Shown piece by piece: positions 42,216 through 52,098 of a stretch of DNA of 64,000 nucleotides. Positions within the stretch are counted from its first letter, which is position 1. Each line of letters begins with the position of its first letter. The position numbers and the translations under genes were made by a program. This DNA is from CBFDBF01 sp050291465 (GTDB taxonomy: Bacteria > Pseudomonadota > Gammaproteobacteria > Chromatiales > Chromatiaceae): positions 20,650 to 84,649 of the forward strand of contig JBNKJV010000014.1 in the NCBI GenBank assembly GCA_050291465.1, read 5' to 3'. A model generated the notes under the pieces. That model was not told the origin of the DNA. It saw only the letters and a list, made by a program, of their open reading frames with translations, and did not search any database.

Positions 42216-42937
42216 TGTCGGAACGAGAAGCATCGGACCCGAAGATCATAGTCGCGCTGGATTATCCGGCGGCGGAGCCGGCGTTGAAGCTGGTATCGGC
42301 GCTGGATCCAGGGCTCTGTCGCCTGAAGATCGGCAAAGAGATGTTTACCCGGTTCGGTCCCGGCTTTGTCGAACAGGTCACCGGTCGGGGATTTGATGTA
42401 TTTCTGGATCTGAAGTTTCACGATATTCCGAATACCGTTGCGGCTGCTTGTGCCGCGGCGGCCGATCTCGGGGTCTGGATGGTGAACGTTCACGCCTCGG
42501 GGGGGCGACGCATGATGGAAACCGCCCGGGAGCGACTCGAAGGGTTGCGGGATCGGCCGTTGTTGATTGCCGTCACTATCCTGACCAGTCTCGAAAGGGA
42601 AGATATCGCCGAGGTCGGATTCCAGGGCGAACCTGCGGAGAATGTTCGCCGTCTGGCGCTCCTGGCGCGAGATTCGGGACTGGATGGTGTCGTCTGTTCG
42701 CCCCTGGAAGCGGCGGATGTGCGCGCGCAATCAGGGGAGGGATTTCTGCTGGTTACTCCCGGAGTGAGACCCGCGAGCGCTGCTACCAATGACCAGAGGC
42801 GGGTGATGACCCCGGCCGAGGCGGTGGCGAACGGGGCTGACTATCTGGTTATCGGTCGGCCCATTACAGGAGCTGAAGATCCGTTACGGAGTCTGCGGGC
42901 GATACACGCGGAGTTATCCGGTATTCCGGTCGATTGA
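42215..42937 (+). CDS. pyrF: Orotidine-5'-phosphate decarboxylase
   Basis: A 240-residue enzyme of UMP synthesis. IVALDYP at the start, the catalytic DLKFHDIPNTV motif (Asp-Lys-Asp triad) and the VTPGVRP phosphate-binding segment are intact. The ATG at 42215 overlaps the lapB stop by one base; an in-frame upstream start at 42110 lies within lapB and is rejected. The length is typical (about 245). Confidence 0.95.
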   Translation: MSEREASDPKIIVALDYPAAEPALKLVSALDPGLCRLKIGKEMFTRFGPGFVEQVTGRGFDVFLDLKFHDIPNTVAAACAAAADLGVWMVNVHASGGRRMMETARERLEGLRDRPLLIAVTILTSLEREDIAEVGFQGEPAENVRRLALLARDSGLDGVVCSPLEAADVRAQSGEGFLLVTPGVRPASAATNDQRRVMTPAEAVANGADYLVIGRPITGAEDPLRSLRAIHAELSGIPVD

Positions 42938-43054
42938 CAAACATCCCTGGGAAACCTACCCTTGGTTTCCACATCTCGGGATTGAGGTGTCGCACCGGCT
43001 CCTTAGGATGAAAGAGTCGGATTTCATGGAACTGAAGAAATAAGGAGAAACGAC

Positions 43055-43342
43055 ATGGTACGTCTAACACGGATGATTCTCGCAACAATTCTTTTGCTGG
43101 CATCAAGCTTCGTTTTCGCGGAACCCATAAACATTAATACCGCCGATACCACCGTACTCACGGAAGGTATAAAAGGTATTGGTCAGGCCAAAGCTGAAGC
43201 AATAATCGCCTACCGCAACCAACATGGCGGATTCAAGACGGTCGATGAGCTGATGAATGTAAAGGGCATCGGAGAAACGATTCTGGAACAAAACCGTGCA
43301 AACCTGACGGTCGGGACAGCCCCCTCCGCGGCCGACAAGTAA
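43055..43342 (+). CDS. ComEA-like helix-hairpin-helix protein
   Basis: A 95-residue exported DNA-binding protein. The signal peptide runs to about residue 22 (ASSFVFA). The mature part is one helix-hairpin-helix pair: ININTAD, GIKGIGQAKAEAIIAYR, GGFKTVDELMNVKGIG. Family members bind incoming DNA in natural transformation. It begins 117 bases after pyrF with an AAGGAG ribosome site and is followed by a strong terminator, so it is probably a single-gene unit. Confidence 0.88.
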   Translation: MVRLTRMILATILLLASSFVFAEPININTADTTVLTEGIKGIGQAKAEAIIAYRNQHGGFKTVDELMNVKGIGETILEQNRANLTVGTAPSAADK

Positions 43343-43365
43343 CGTTTATACGGGTCGCGTTACAG

Positions 43366-43400
43366 GCGGGTACCGCAATCTTCCGGTACCCGCTTTTTTT
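43366..43400 (+). terminator. Rho-independent terminator after comEA-like gene
   Basis: A 10-bp perfect stem GCGGGTACCG (43366-43375) and CGGTACCCGC (43384-43393) followed by TTTTTTT. Confidence 0.9.
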
Positions 43401-43627
43401 CAGGAAAAAGATGTGCGTAACAGGGCGTGAGGGAGGTCGAGCCGGTATACAAGGTCGATAAGGGTGCGGCCTGATCTGACATTTTTGTCAGGTTGTTAGG
43501 AGAGGTCCTAAACAGGGACTCCCAATAGTTCACAAGATCATAGTAATATTTGAATTTGCGCACACAAGACCGCCGTCAGAGATATTAAACTGGATAGGAA
43601 ACGAGATAATTAAGAAATAGGTTGTAT

Positions 43628-44110
43628 ATGGATCGTTTTAGCTTCGCATCGTTTTTTCGTCGTAACCCGTCACCAAAGAAGTCCCGTAACGTCGAGCGCC
43701 GGGTCAATGAGCGTACCGTACCGGAAGAGGGCGTAACCATTCTGGTGGTGGATGATTCGAAGACCGTCAGGATGACACTTTCGCATATGCTTAATCAGGC
43801 GGGGTTCGATACGAAACTCGCGGATGATGGTGCCTCGGGTATCAAGCAGGCTATCAATCATCAACCTCAGCTGATTATCATGGATATCATGATGCCGGGC
43901 ATCAACGGTTTCCGCGCCACGCGTTATCTACGCAAGGAAGAGAGAACCAAAGATATCCCCATCATCATTATCAGCGGCAACAAAGAGGCCATTGATCAGT
44001 TCTGGATGAAGAAAATCGGCGCTAACGCGTTTCTCGCCAAGCCCTTTACTCGCGGAGATCTTTTCCAGGTTATTGAAAAAGTGCTGTATAAGAACGTCAT
44101 CGCCGCCTAG
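43628..44110 (+). CDS. CheY-like response regulator (PilH/PilG-type)
   Basis: A 160-residue single-receiver regulator. A basic N-terminal extension of about 35 residues precedes the receiver, which has the acidic pair in LVVDDSKTVR, the acceptor aspartate in IIMDIMMPGING, the threonine/serine position in IIISGN and lysine in LAKPFTRGD. No DNA-binding output domain is present. This resembles PilH/PilG of type IV pilus control, but no pil genes are adjacent. The ATG at 43628 is used; a TTG two codons earlier is also open. Confidence 0.8.
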   Translation: MDRFSFASFFRRNPSPKKSRNVERRVNERTVPEEGVTILVVDDSKTVRMTLSHMLNQAGFDTKLADDGASGIKQAINHQPQLIIMDIMMPGINGFRATRYLRKEERTKDIPIIIISGNKEAIDQFWMKKIGANAFLAKPFTRGDLFQVIEKVLYKNVIAA

Positions 44111-44225
44111 GTCACCGCAACTCCACTTCTCCCGGCGCGCTTTATTGTGCGTGACTAAACAGATTCACCCCTAAAGCCCCTGCTCCGGTTAGAATCGGGA
44201 TTCCAGCTGACCGCAGAGACGAGGG

Positions 44226-46946
44226 ATGTTTCAAGACAACCCATCACTGACAACCGACGGAGCCCTTGAGCAAGTTGCTGACGGGGCATTGCTGCTGACC
44301 GCCAATAATCGCCTGGCGCGTGAGCTGCATGCCCGGTACGACGCCCTGCAGCAGGAAAGGGGGCTTGAGGTCTGGGAACGGGCAAGAATTCTGCCTTGGG
44401 GCGCATGGTTGCTGAATTGCTTCCAGGAACTCCTCGACCTGGGGCTGACGGAACTGTCGCTGCTCTCTCCCTGGCAGGCGCGTGTGCTCTGGGAAGAGGT
44501 GGTAAGGGGCTCGTTTCCGGACGAATACACGGCCGTACTCAGACCCGCCGCCGTCGCTCGCAGCGCCGAGGAGGCGTGGAGGCTGACGCAGGAGTGGATG
44601 ATACCCCGAGAGCAGCTGCATGCCTGGGCCACTCCGGAGACCGATCAATATCTGGATTGGGCGGATCGGTTTTCCAGACTGTGCCGACGTAAAGGATGGG
44701 TCGATCCCGAGCTTCTTCCCACCCTGTTGATGGAACAGTTGCGGGACCGCCGGCCGGGTGTACCGGAGCGGCTGCTGTTGGTGGGATTCGATGAACGCAC
44801 CCCGCGGCAGGATCAGTTCCTGACGCAGTTGCAAGAATGTGGTTGTCGGATCGGCGTTGTGGAGCAGCATAACGCCCCGCGGGATGCCTATCGTATTGAG
44901 TTGAACATTCCCGACCAGGAACTGGAAACCGCGGTCCGTTGGGCGGCGCGGCGCCTGGAGTCCGATCCGCAAGCCCGAATCGGAGTGATCATTCCCCGTT
45001 TAACGGAGCTGCGGGAACAGATGCTTCATACCCTGCAGCAGGTCTTTTACCCGGCGGCGCGGCCACCGCCGGCGCCGGTCTACAATCTATCCCTGGGCAA
45101 GCCGTTGGCGCACTATGCGGTTATCGGAGACGCCTTGCTGTTGCTGCAGTTGGCACGGGGTGAACTCCCATGCGCTGAGTTGGGGCGCCTGCTGCGCTCA
45201 CCCTTTCTCGCCGGCGGCATCGAGGAGTGGAGCCGCCGGGCGCGGCTCGATGCGAGGATTCGCCGGGAGATAGGGGAGCGTCATATAGCCTTGCGCACCC
45301 TGCTGGGAAAACTACGTCAGGCGGAGGAGCGGGAGCGGGATGCCTGTCCGAAACTGCTGCAACTGCTGGAACGGTTTCGAGATCAACTGCGGGGTATGGG
45401 CGGCAGGTTGGAGCCGGGTAAATGGGGGGAGAAGTTTCTCGCCCTGTTACAGGCCGCGGGCTGGCCCAACGCAGGCCTGCTCGACAGCGAGGAGTATCAG
45501 CAGGTGGGGCGTTTTCGCGAACTTCTCGCGGCGTTCGCCTCGCTGAAAGTGATCCAGCCCTCCATGACCCTGGGGGAAGCGTTGCGCCGTCTGCACAGCC
45601 AAGCGGAGGAGACCCTGTTTCAGGCGGAAGGGATGGACGCCCCGGTTCAGGTGATGGGTGTGCTGGAGGCGGCGGGACTGGCCTTTGATCACCTCTGGGT
45701 TGCGGGTCTCACGGACGATCAATGGCCCTCTGCGGCGTCACCGAATCCCCTGCTGCCCCAGGGGCTGCAACGAAAGCTCAACATCCCTCACGGGTCTGCC
45801 GACCGTGAGCTGGCGTTTGCCGCGATAATGACGGAGCGGCTGCTGGCCTCGGCACCGGAGGTTCTGGTCAGTCATGCTTCACGGAACGAAGACGGACCTC
45901 TGCGACCGAGTCCGTTGATCGCCGAGCTGCCTGCACTGGATCCGGCTGCGCTGGATCTGGCCGCAGAACCAGTCCTCTATCGAGCAGAAGCAGCGGCAGT
46001 CGAGGAGTTCATAGACAATCAGGCGCCTCCCCTGGTTCCCGGAAGCTGTGTGCCGGGCGGAACCGGGATCTTCTCCGATCAGGCCCAGTGCCCCTTCCGG
46101 GCCTTTGCCGTCCATCGTCTGGGGGCCGGCGCCATCGAAGAGCCGGTATCGGGCCTCGACGGCCGGGAACGGGGCAGCCTGCTGCACTCCGTCATGGAAG
46201 CCGTGTGGTCACGGTTACGGGACCGGGCAACCCTGCTGGCCACTCCTGAGGAGGAACTTAAGATCCTGATTGGAGATGCGGCGGACCGGGCCATCGCTTC
46301 GGTGGCGTACCGTAAACCGGTCACCTTCGCGCCCAGATTCACGGAACTGGAGCGGGAACGATTGACCGGGCTGGTACTACAGTGGTTGGAGCTGGAGAAA
46401 GAGCGTACGGATTTCACCGTCGAGGAGCTGGAAAAGCGGGCGACCCTGGCGGTGGGCGAACTGCTCCTCGATACCCGGACAGACAGGATCGACCGGCTGG
46501 AGGACGGGGGGCTGGCCGTCATTGATTATAAGACCGGGAAAAATGTCAGTATCAAAGGGTGGTTTGAGGAGAGGTTGGAAGAGCCTCAACTCCCCCTATA
46601 CGCTACCGCAGATGCCGGGGGGAAGGAGGCGGTGTCGGCGGTATTGTTTGCGCACCTGAATCCCGAGAAGAGCGCCTTTCTGGGGGTTGTTTCGAAGAGC
46701 GGGGTCGTTCCCAGAGTCCAGGCGTTTATGGAGAGCAAACAGTCTCAGGGATATGCAGACTGGGGTGCCCTGTTCCGGCGCTGGCGAGGTTCGCTGGAGA
46801 TGCTGGCCGGTGAGATTCAGACGGGTCGCGCGGAGGTGGATCCCAAGGATCCGGCCAAGAGCTGCCGTTACTGTCCCTTGCCTTCTTTCTGCCGTATCCA
46901 TGAGCGGCAGGAAACCTTGTGGCTGTCACCGGAGGGGGAGGAGTGA
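44226..46946 (+). CDS. AddB-like PD-(D/E)XK nuclease/helicase-like repair protein (TIGR03623 type)
   Basis: A 906-residue protein of the AddB-like group annotated as probable DNA repair protein. The N-terminal half is an inactivated helicase-like region without a clear Walker A. The C-terminal nuclease has DRIDRLEDGG and AVIDYKTGK (catalytic Asp and Lys). Four cysteines fit the AddB-type Fe-S staple: one in QCPFRAF near residue 620 and three in CRYCPLPSFC near the end. The stop overlaps the start of the helicase gene by one base, so the two are produced together, as AddB and AddA. They would process double-strand ends for recombination. Confidence 0.85.
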   Translation: MFQDNPSLTTDGALEQVADGALLLTANNRLARELHARYDALQQERGLEVWERARILPWGAWLLNCFQELLDLGLTELSLLSPWQARVLWEEVVRGSFPDEYTAVLRPAAVARSAEEAWRLTQEWMIPREQLHAWATPETDQYLDWADRFSRLCRRKGWVDPELLPTLLMEQLRDRRPGVPERLLLVGFDERTPRQDQFLTQLQECGCRIGVVEQHNAPRDAYRIELNIPDQELETAVRWAARRLESDPQARIGVIIPRLTELREQMLHTLQQVFYPAARPPPAPVYNLSLGKPLAHYAVIGDALLLLQLARGELPCAELGRLLRSPFLAGGIEEWSRRARLDARIRREIGERHIALRTLLGKLRQAEERERDACPKLLQLLERFRDQLRGMGGRLEPGKWGEKFLALLQAAGWPNAGLLDSEEYQQVGRFRELLAAFASLKVIQPSMTLGEALRRLHSQAEETLFQAEGMDAPVQVMGVLEAAGLAFDHLWVAGLTDDQWPSAASPNPLLPQGLQRKLNIPHGSADRELAFAAIMTERLLASAPEVLVSHASRNEDGPLRPSPLIAELPALDPAALDLAAEPVLYRAEAAAVEEFIDNQAPPLVPGSCVPGGTGIFSDQAQCPFRAFAVHRLGAGAIEEPVSGLDGRERGSLLHSVMEAVWSRLRDRATLLATPEEELKILIGDAADRAIASVAYRKPVTFAPRFTELERERLTGLVLQWLELEKERTDFTVEELEKRATLAVGELLLDTRTDRIDRLEDGGLAVIDYKTGKNVSIKGWFEERLEEPQLPLYATADAGGKEAVSAVLFAHLNPEKSAFLGVVSKSGVVPRVQAFMESKQSQGYADWGALFRRWRGSLEMLAGEIQTGRAEVDPKDPAKSCRYCPLPSFCRIHERQETLWLSPEGEE

Positions 46947-49900
46947 TGTCGCCTCCGGTGGCAGACCGGCAACAGCGCCGTTGCGCGCTGTCACCCGATC
47001 GCTCTTTTATCGTTCAGGCGCCGGCCGGCTCCGGCAAGACGGAACTGCTGATCCAGCGGTATCTGCGCCTGCTGGCCACCGTCGACGCCCCGGAAGAGAT
47101 TATTGCCATCACCTTTACCCGCAAGGCGGCGGGAGAGATGCGCGCCCGCATCCAGGAAGCATTGGTGGCTAGCCGGAACCCGGAACCGGAGGAGGATCAT
47201 GATCGGCTGACCTGGTCTTTGGCCTGCAAAGCCCTGCAGAGGGACCGGGAGCTGGATTGGGGATTGGAACGGAATCCGGGCCGTTTCCGCATTCAGACCA
47301 TCGACGCCCTCTGCGCCGGTGTGACCCGCCAGATGCCTCTGTTGTCCGGCCTCGGCGGTCAGCCGAAGATCACCGAGGATGCGCAGGAACTCTATCTCGA
47401 GGCGGCCCGTGCCACCATCCGCGGTGTGGAGGAGGGGGAGCAGTGGTCCGCTGCGGTAGGGGATCTGCTGCGTCATCTGGACAACCGGACCGACAAAGTG
47501 GAGGAGATGGTGGCCACCATGCTGGCCCGGCGCGACCAGTGGCTGCGTCACGTGGCCGGGGCGGATCCCTCACGGATCGAGCGGAAGGCGTTGGAACAGG
47601 CGCTGGAGAGAGCGGTCACGGAAGTTTTAAAAGAATTACATGCGCATTTTCCGCAACAACCGGCGCAGACAATCCTCGGGCTGGCCCGTTTCGCGGCACG
47701 TAATCTGCGCGCGGACGGCGGCAATCAGGGCCATCCCCTGTTGCCGTGCGCTTCCCTCGATGCAGTCCCGGCAGCCGACGTGGCCGTCTTACCCCAGTGG
47801 TTGGGACTGGCGGAACTGCTGCTGACCAGAGAAGGCGCGCTGCGCAGGATCAGGGGGGTGAACAAGAACCTCGGATTTCCTACGCCGAAATCGGCACCCG
47901 ACCAGGTAACGGCGAAGGAGTATGAGCAGAGCAAAACGATTTTTGGCGAACTGCTGGAGCAGCTGTCCGGGTGTGAATCGTTCCTCACGCTGTTAGCGCA
48001 GCTCCCCCATCTGCCTCCGCTTCGTTATTCGGAACAGCAGTGGCACATCCTGCGGGCGCTGTTTCAGTTGCTGAAACTGGCGGTGGCCCAGCTCAAAGTG
48101 GTTATGGCCGCCCGGGGGGAGGTGGATTTTATCGAAATAGCGGAGCGGGCACGACTGGCGTTAGGGAGTGATGATGCACCCACCGAGCTGGCCCTGCTTC
48201 TGGACTACCGGATCCGGCACATTCTGGTGGATGAGTTTCAGGATACGGCATTCGGACAGTTCGAACTGCTGCGGCGTCTGACCGCCGGCTGGGAACCGGG
48301 TGACGGCCGCACCCTGTTCGCCGTAGGTGACCCGATGCAGTCCATCTACCGTTTTCGTGAGGCGGAGGTGGGGCTTTATCTGGCTGCGCGCCGGGAAGGT
48401 ATCGGCAACGTGGAGCTGGAGCCTGTCACCCTTTCGGTCAATTTCCGCTCCCAGCAAGGTATTGTGGATTGGGTCAACGGGGCCTTTCAGCGCTTATTTC
48501 CACCCCAGGAGGATATAAGCACGGGGGCCGTCTCCTACGCTCCCTCGGTGGCCTATCATCCGGCCCTTCCCGGAACGGCGGTGCAGTTCCTTCCTTTTAT
48601 CGGCCGCAGTGAGGCGGAGGAGGCCGCCGCGGTGGTGGGCCTGGTGCGGGAGGCGCTGACCGCCGACGATGCGCAGAGCATCGCCGTGCTGGCGCGCAAT
48701 CGTACCCATCTGGACCGGATCGTTCCGTCCCTGAATAAGGCCGGGATCGCTTTTCAGGCGGTGGAGGTGGAACCCCTGAACGAACGACCGGTAATACTTG
48801 ATCTGCAGGCACTCACCCGCGCACTGCTTCACCCGGCGGACAGGCTCTCCTGGCTGGCGCTGCTGCGCGCCCCCTGGTGCGGCCTCGATCTGAAGGACCT
48901 GTACCTCTTGGCGGGGGATGAACAGGCGCTTTCCATCTGGGAGCTGATGCAGGAGGGGGATCGGGTTCAGCGTCTGAGCGATACGGGACGGCAGCGACTG
49001 CTTCGCATCAGGGGTGTATTGGAACGGGCTTTTGCGGATCGGAGACGGGACGGCCTGCGTCCCTGGCTGGAGCAGGTTTGGCTGGCATTGGGCGGTGCCG
49101 CGGTGCTGCGGTCGTCCGCGGAATCGCAGGAGGCGAGGATCTACTTCGAGCTGATTCAGGAACTGGAGGAGTGCGGTGATCTGGGGGATTTCGGTGCCCT
49201 GGAACGGGCGGTGGGAAAGCTCTATGCGCCGCCGGATCCGGAGACGGACGGGCGGGTTCAGGTAATGACCATCCACAAGGCGAAAGGGTTGCAGTTCGAC
49301 TGGGTCATCCTGCCTGGATTGGGGCGCGCACCGCGCCTGGATGACACCAAATTGATGCAGTGGCTGGAACGGCCGTTATCGGACGCTCCGCCGGATCTCC
49401 TGATGGCGCCCGTAAGGGGTATGGGGGAAGAGGAAGATACCATCTACCGCTTCCTGAAGAGGATTGATGACAGCAAGGCCCGCCATGAGGAGTGCCGTCT
49501 GCTCTATGTGGCGGCCACCCGGGCGAAGCGGCGGCTCTATCTGCTCGGACACACGGAGTATGATGGGGAGAAGGTGTTGCTGAAGCCGCCGAAATCGCGT
49601 TCCCTACTCGCCGCCCTCTGGCCTGTTGCGGAGGGGCTGTTTGAGCAGCACCTTTCTTCCCGGCCTGAGGGGGTGGTTGAACAGCGAGAGGTGGAGACGC
49701 CGGCGGTTACGCCTCTGTGCCGTCTCCCCACGGATTGGGAACGGTCCGTCCCGGCGGTGGAACAAACCTGGGAGTCCATTGCGCCGGACCCCGGGAAGAT
49801 GGAGGAAGAGTTCTCCCTGCAGTTCGATTGGGCGGGGGAGACGGCACGCCACGTGGGTACGGTGGTTCACCGTTATCTGCAGCGTATGGCCGATGAGGGT

Positions 49901-50362
49901 CTTGAAAAATGGGATGGTGAACGTATCCGCCAGACGCGGCCCGCATTCGATGCCGCCTTGCGGAACCAGGGTGTAATCCCGGAACTGTGTCCGGAAGCGG
50001 TGTCCAAGGTGGAGCAGGCGCTCTGCAATACAGTTGTGGATGAACGCGGTCGTTGGATTCTCTCCGCTGTCCACAAGGAACAGCGCAGCGAGTACGCGCT
50101 CAAGGCGCTGCGGGGGGGGAAGCTGGTCTCCATTGTGATCGATCGTACCTTCGTGGACCCGGAGGGGACGCGCTGGATTATCGATTTCAAGACCTCGTCC
50201 CATGAAGGAGGGGGGCGGGAGGAGTTCCTGGATCGGGAGCGGGAGCGCTATCGAAGCCAATTGGAAGGCTACGCCGAGATCCTTCGTGGCAAGGAGGATC
50301 GCCCCATCCGACTGGGGCTCTATTTTCCCTTGCTCGGCGGGTGGCGGAGCTGGGAGGCATAG
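46946..50362 (+). CDS. AddA-like UvrD-family helicase-nuclease
   Basis: A 1138-residue superfamily 1 helicase with a C-terminal nuclease. Helicase motifs: Walker A QAPAGSGKTELL (Lys31), Ia ITFTRKAAGEM, II ILVDEFQDT, III VGDPMQSIYRFREA, V VMTIHKAKGLQFD and VI LLYVAATRAKRRLYLL. The end has the PD-(D/E)XK signature in SIVIDRTFVDPEG and WIIDFKTSS. It may also be described as a RecB-like exodeoxyribonuclease V subunit. The ATG at 46946 overlaps the preceding stop and has a GGAGGGGGAGGAG site; an in-frame GTG at 46919 is less likely. Confidence 0.88.
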   Translation: MSPPVADRQQRRCALSPDRSFIVQAPAGSGKTELLIQRYLRLLATVDAPEEIIAITFTRKAAGEMRARIQEALVASRNPEPEEDHDRLTWSLACKALQRDRELDWGLERNPGRFRIQTIDALCAGVTRQMPLLSGLGGQPKITEDAQELYLEAARATIRGVEEGEQWSAAVGDLLRHLDNRTDKVEEMVATMLARRDQWLRHVAGADPSRIERKALEQALERAVTEVLKELHAHFPQQPAQTILGLARFAARNLRADGGNQGHPLLPCASLDAVPAADVAVLPQWLGLAELLLTREGALRRIRGVNKNLGFPTPKSAPDQVTAKEYEQSKTIFGELLEQLSGCESFLTLLAQLPHLPPLRYSEQQWHILRALFQLLKLAVAQLKVVMAARGEVDFIEIAERARLALGSDDAPTELALLLDYRIRHILVDEFQDTAFGQFELLRRLTAGWEPGDGRTLFAVGDPMQSIYRFREAEVGLYLAARREGIGNVELEPVTLSVNFRSQQGIVDWVNGAFQRLFPPQEDISTGAVSYAPSVAYHPALPGTAVQFLPFIGRSEAEEAAAVVGLVREALTADDAQSIAVLARNRTHLDRIVPSLNKAGIAFQAVEVEPLNERPVILDLQALTRALLHPADRLSWLALLRAPWCGLDLKDLYLLAGDEQALSIWELMQEGDRVQRLSDTGRQRLLRIRGVLERAFADRRRDGLRPWLEQVWLALGGAAVLRSSAESQEARIYFELIQELEECGDLGDFGALERAVGKLYAPPDPETDGRVQVMTIHKAKGLQFDWVILPGLGRAPRLDDTKLMQWLERPLSDAPPDLLMAPVRGMGEEEDTIYRFLKRIDDSKARHEECRLLYVAATRAKRRLYLLGHTEYDGEKVLLKPPKSRSLLAALWPVAEGLFEQHLSSRPEGVVEQREVETPAVTPLCRLPTDWERSVPAVEQTWESIAPDPGKMEEEFSLQFDWAGETARHVGTVVHRYLQRMADEGLEKWDGERIRQTRPAFDAALRNQGVIPELCPEAVSKVEQALCNTVVDERGRWILSAVHKEQRSEYALKALRGGKLVSIVIDRTFVDPEGTRWIIDFKTSSHEGGGREEFLDRERERYRSQLEGYAEILRGKEDRPIRLGLYFPLLGGWRSWEA

Positions 50363-50692
50363 GGGAGAGGGCCCTCCGGTCCGTTTCCCGGTGGGGTCGC
50401 AGGGAGGTTTGGCTATAGGAATATTTTTGGTCGCTAAAAAAATGTCTTGGGGAGAGCCGCGCCGCGCTTTATGGTACCGTATCGCTGCCTTGCAGGCCGG
50501 GGAAAAGAATTAAATAATTCTTTTAAAAACAGAATGTTATGTATTTGCCGTTAGGCTGAATCAGCCGCGACGGCCCCCTCGAACCGGTCGCAACGGCCAA
50601 CTAACTTTTTTCTTGGCGGTGGGGATCACGACTTATGGGCCCCGTTGCCCGTACCCTGAATTCAGATCCACACGTGGAAGGAGAAGAACTTC
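50363..50692. other. Intergenic region upstream of sat
   Basis: 330 bases without a gene. The middle (50500-50560) is AT-rich relative to its surroundings and likely carries the sat promoter; TTGCAG (50491-50496 region) followed after 17 bases by AATAAT is a possible but weak pair. The last 25 bases contain a strong AAGGAG ribosome site. No terminator for the helicase operon was recognised. Confidence 0.4.
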
Positions 50693-51883
50693 ATGATCAA
50701 GCCAGTCGGTTCCGATACCCTCACCCCGCTGTTCGTGTATGACACGGAAGAGCATCACAAGCTGATGACCGAGGCCGAAGGCCTGCCTTCCGTTCTAATC
50801 AGCTCCCAGGCCGCCGGTAACGCGGTGATGATGGGCGGTGGTTACTTTACCCCGCTCAAGGGTTTCATGAACGTGGCCGATGCCATGGGTGCCGCGGAGA
50901 AGATGACCCTGACCGACGGCAGCTTCTTCCCGGTTCCCGTGCTCTGCCTGCTGGAGAGCGTGGACGCCATCCAGGGCGCCAAGCGTATCGCCCTGCGCGA
51001 TCCCAACATGGAGGGCAATCCGATTCTTGCCGTAATGGACGTGGAGGCGATCGAAGAGGTGAGCGACGCGCAGATGGCCACCATGACCCAGAAGGTCTAC
51101 CGCACCGACGATACGGAGCACCCGGGTGTTGCCGCTTTCAACGGCCAGGGCCGCTTAGCCGTTTCCGGTCCTATACAGGTGCTGCACTTCTCCTACTTCC
51201 AGGACGACTTCCCGGATACCTTCCGCACCGCCGTGGAGATTCGCAACGAGATCGCCGAGCGCGGCTGGAAGAAAATCGTCGCCTTCCAGACCCGTAACCC
51301 CATGCACCTGGCCCACGAAGAGCTGTGTCATATGGCCATGGACCGCCTGGGTTGTGACGGTCTGGTGATTCATATGCTGCTCGGCAAGCTGAAGAAGGGT
51401 GATATCCCGGCGCCGGTACGTGACGCCGCCATCCGTAAGATGGTGGAGCTCTATTTCCCGCCCAACTCCGCCATGGTCACCGGCTACGGTTTCGATATGC
51501 TTTACGCCGGTCCCCGGGAGGCCGTACTGCACGCCTATTTCCGTCAAAACATGGGTGCCACCCATTTCATTATCGGTCGTGACCACGCCGGAGTTGGCGA
51601 TTACTACGGCGCCTTCGACGCCCAGACCATCTTTGACGACGAGGTGCCGGAAGGTGCCCTGGATATCGAGATCTTCCGGGCCGACCACACCGCCTGGTCC
51701 AGGAAGCTCAACAAGGTGGTGATGATGTGTGAGGCCGAGGACCACAGCAAAGAGGACTTCGTGTTGCTTTCCGGCACCAAGGTGCGCGAGATGCTGGGCA
51801 ACGGCATCGCTCCGCCCAAGGAGTTTTCCCGGCCCGAGGTGGCGCAGATCCTGATCGACTATTATCAGAGCTTGAACAAATAG
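50693..51883 (+). CDS. sat: Sulfate adenylyltransferase (ATP sulfurylase), homo-oligomeric
   Basis: A 396-residue enzyme of the sat type used by sulfur oxidisers and sulfate reducers, rather than the CysDN form. It interconverts APS and ATP plus sulfate; in sulfur oxidisers it makes ATP from APS. Nucleotide and sulfate binding motifs QTRNPMHLAHEEL and GRDHAGVGDYYG are intact. The gene has a strong ribosome site and its own terminator, and its codon usage is strongly biased (few rare codons), consistent with high expression. No aprBA genes are in the window. This gene is the main clue to a sulfur-based lifestyle. Confidence 0.95.
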   Translation: MIKPVGSDTLTPLFVYDTEEHHKLMTEAEGLPSVLISSQAAGNAVMMGGGYFTPLKGFMNVADAMGAAEKMTLTDGSFFPVPVLCLLESVDAIQGAKRIALRDPNMEGNPILAVMDVEAIEEVSDAQMATMTQKVYRTDDTEHPGVAAFNGQGRLAVSGPIQVLHFSYFQDDFPDTFRTAVEIRNEIAERGWKKIVAFQTRNPMHLAHEELCHMAMDRLGCDGLVIHMLLGKLKKGDIPAPVRDAAIRKMVELYFPPNSAMVTGYGFDMLYAGPREAVLHAYFRQNMGATHFIIGRDHAGVGDYYGAFDAQTIFDDEVPEGALDIEIFRADHTAWSRKLNKVVMMCEAEDHSKEDFVLLSGTKVREMLGNGIAPPKEFSRPEVAQILIDYYQSLNK

Positions 51884-51901
51884 TCTTGCTTGGGTTATCT
51901 G

Positions 51902-51932
51902 AAAAAGGGGCGCTTTCAGCGCCCCTTTTTTT
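51902..51932 (+). terminator. Rho-independent terminator after sat
   Basis: GGGGCGC (51907-51913), loop TTTCA, GCGCCCC (51919-51925), flanked by A5 upstream and T7 downstream. Confidence 0.92.
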
Positions 51933-52098
51933 GTCCCTGCTCTTACCGATGTTTTGGTATTACAGCAATAATACCCTGTTGCCGGTGTACTGCCCCGGAA
52001 AGGGGCGGGATACATCGTTATCATCCATATCTGGTCTATTATTTTGACATAATGCCATATTCCTCTGGAGCTGCTGATGTGGAGACGGAAAGATATCG

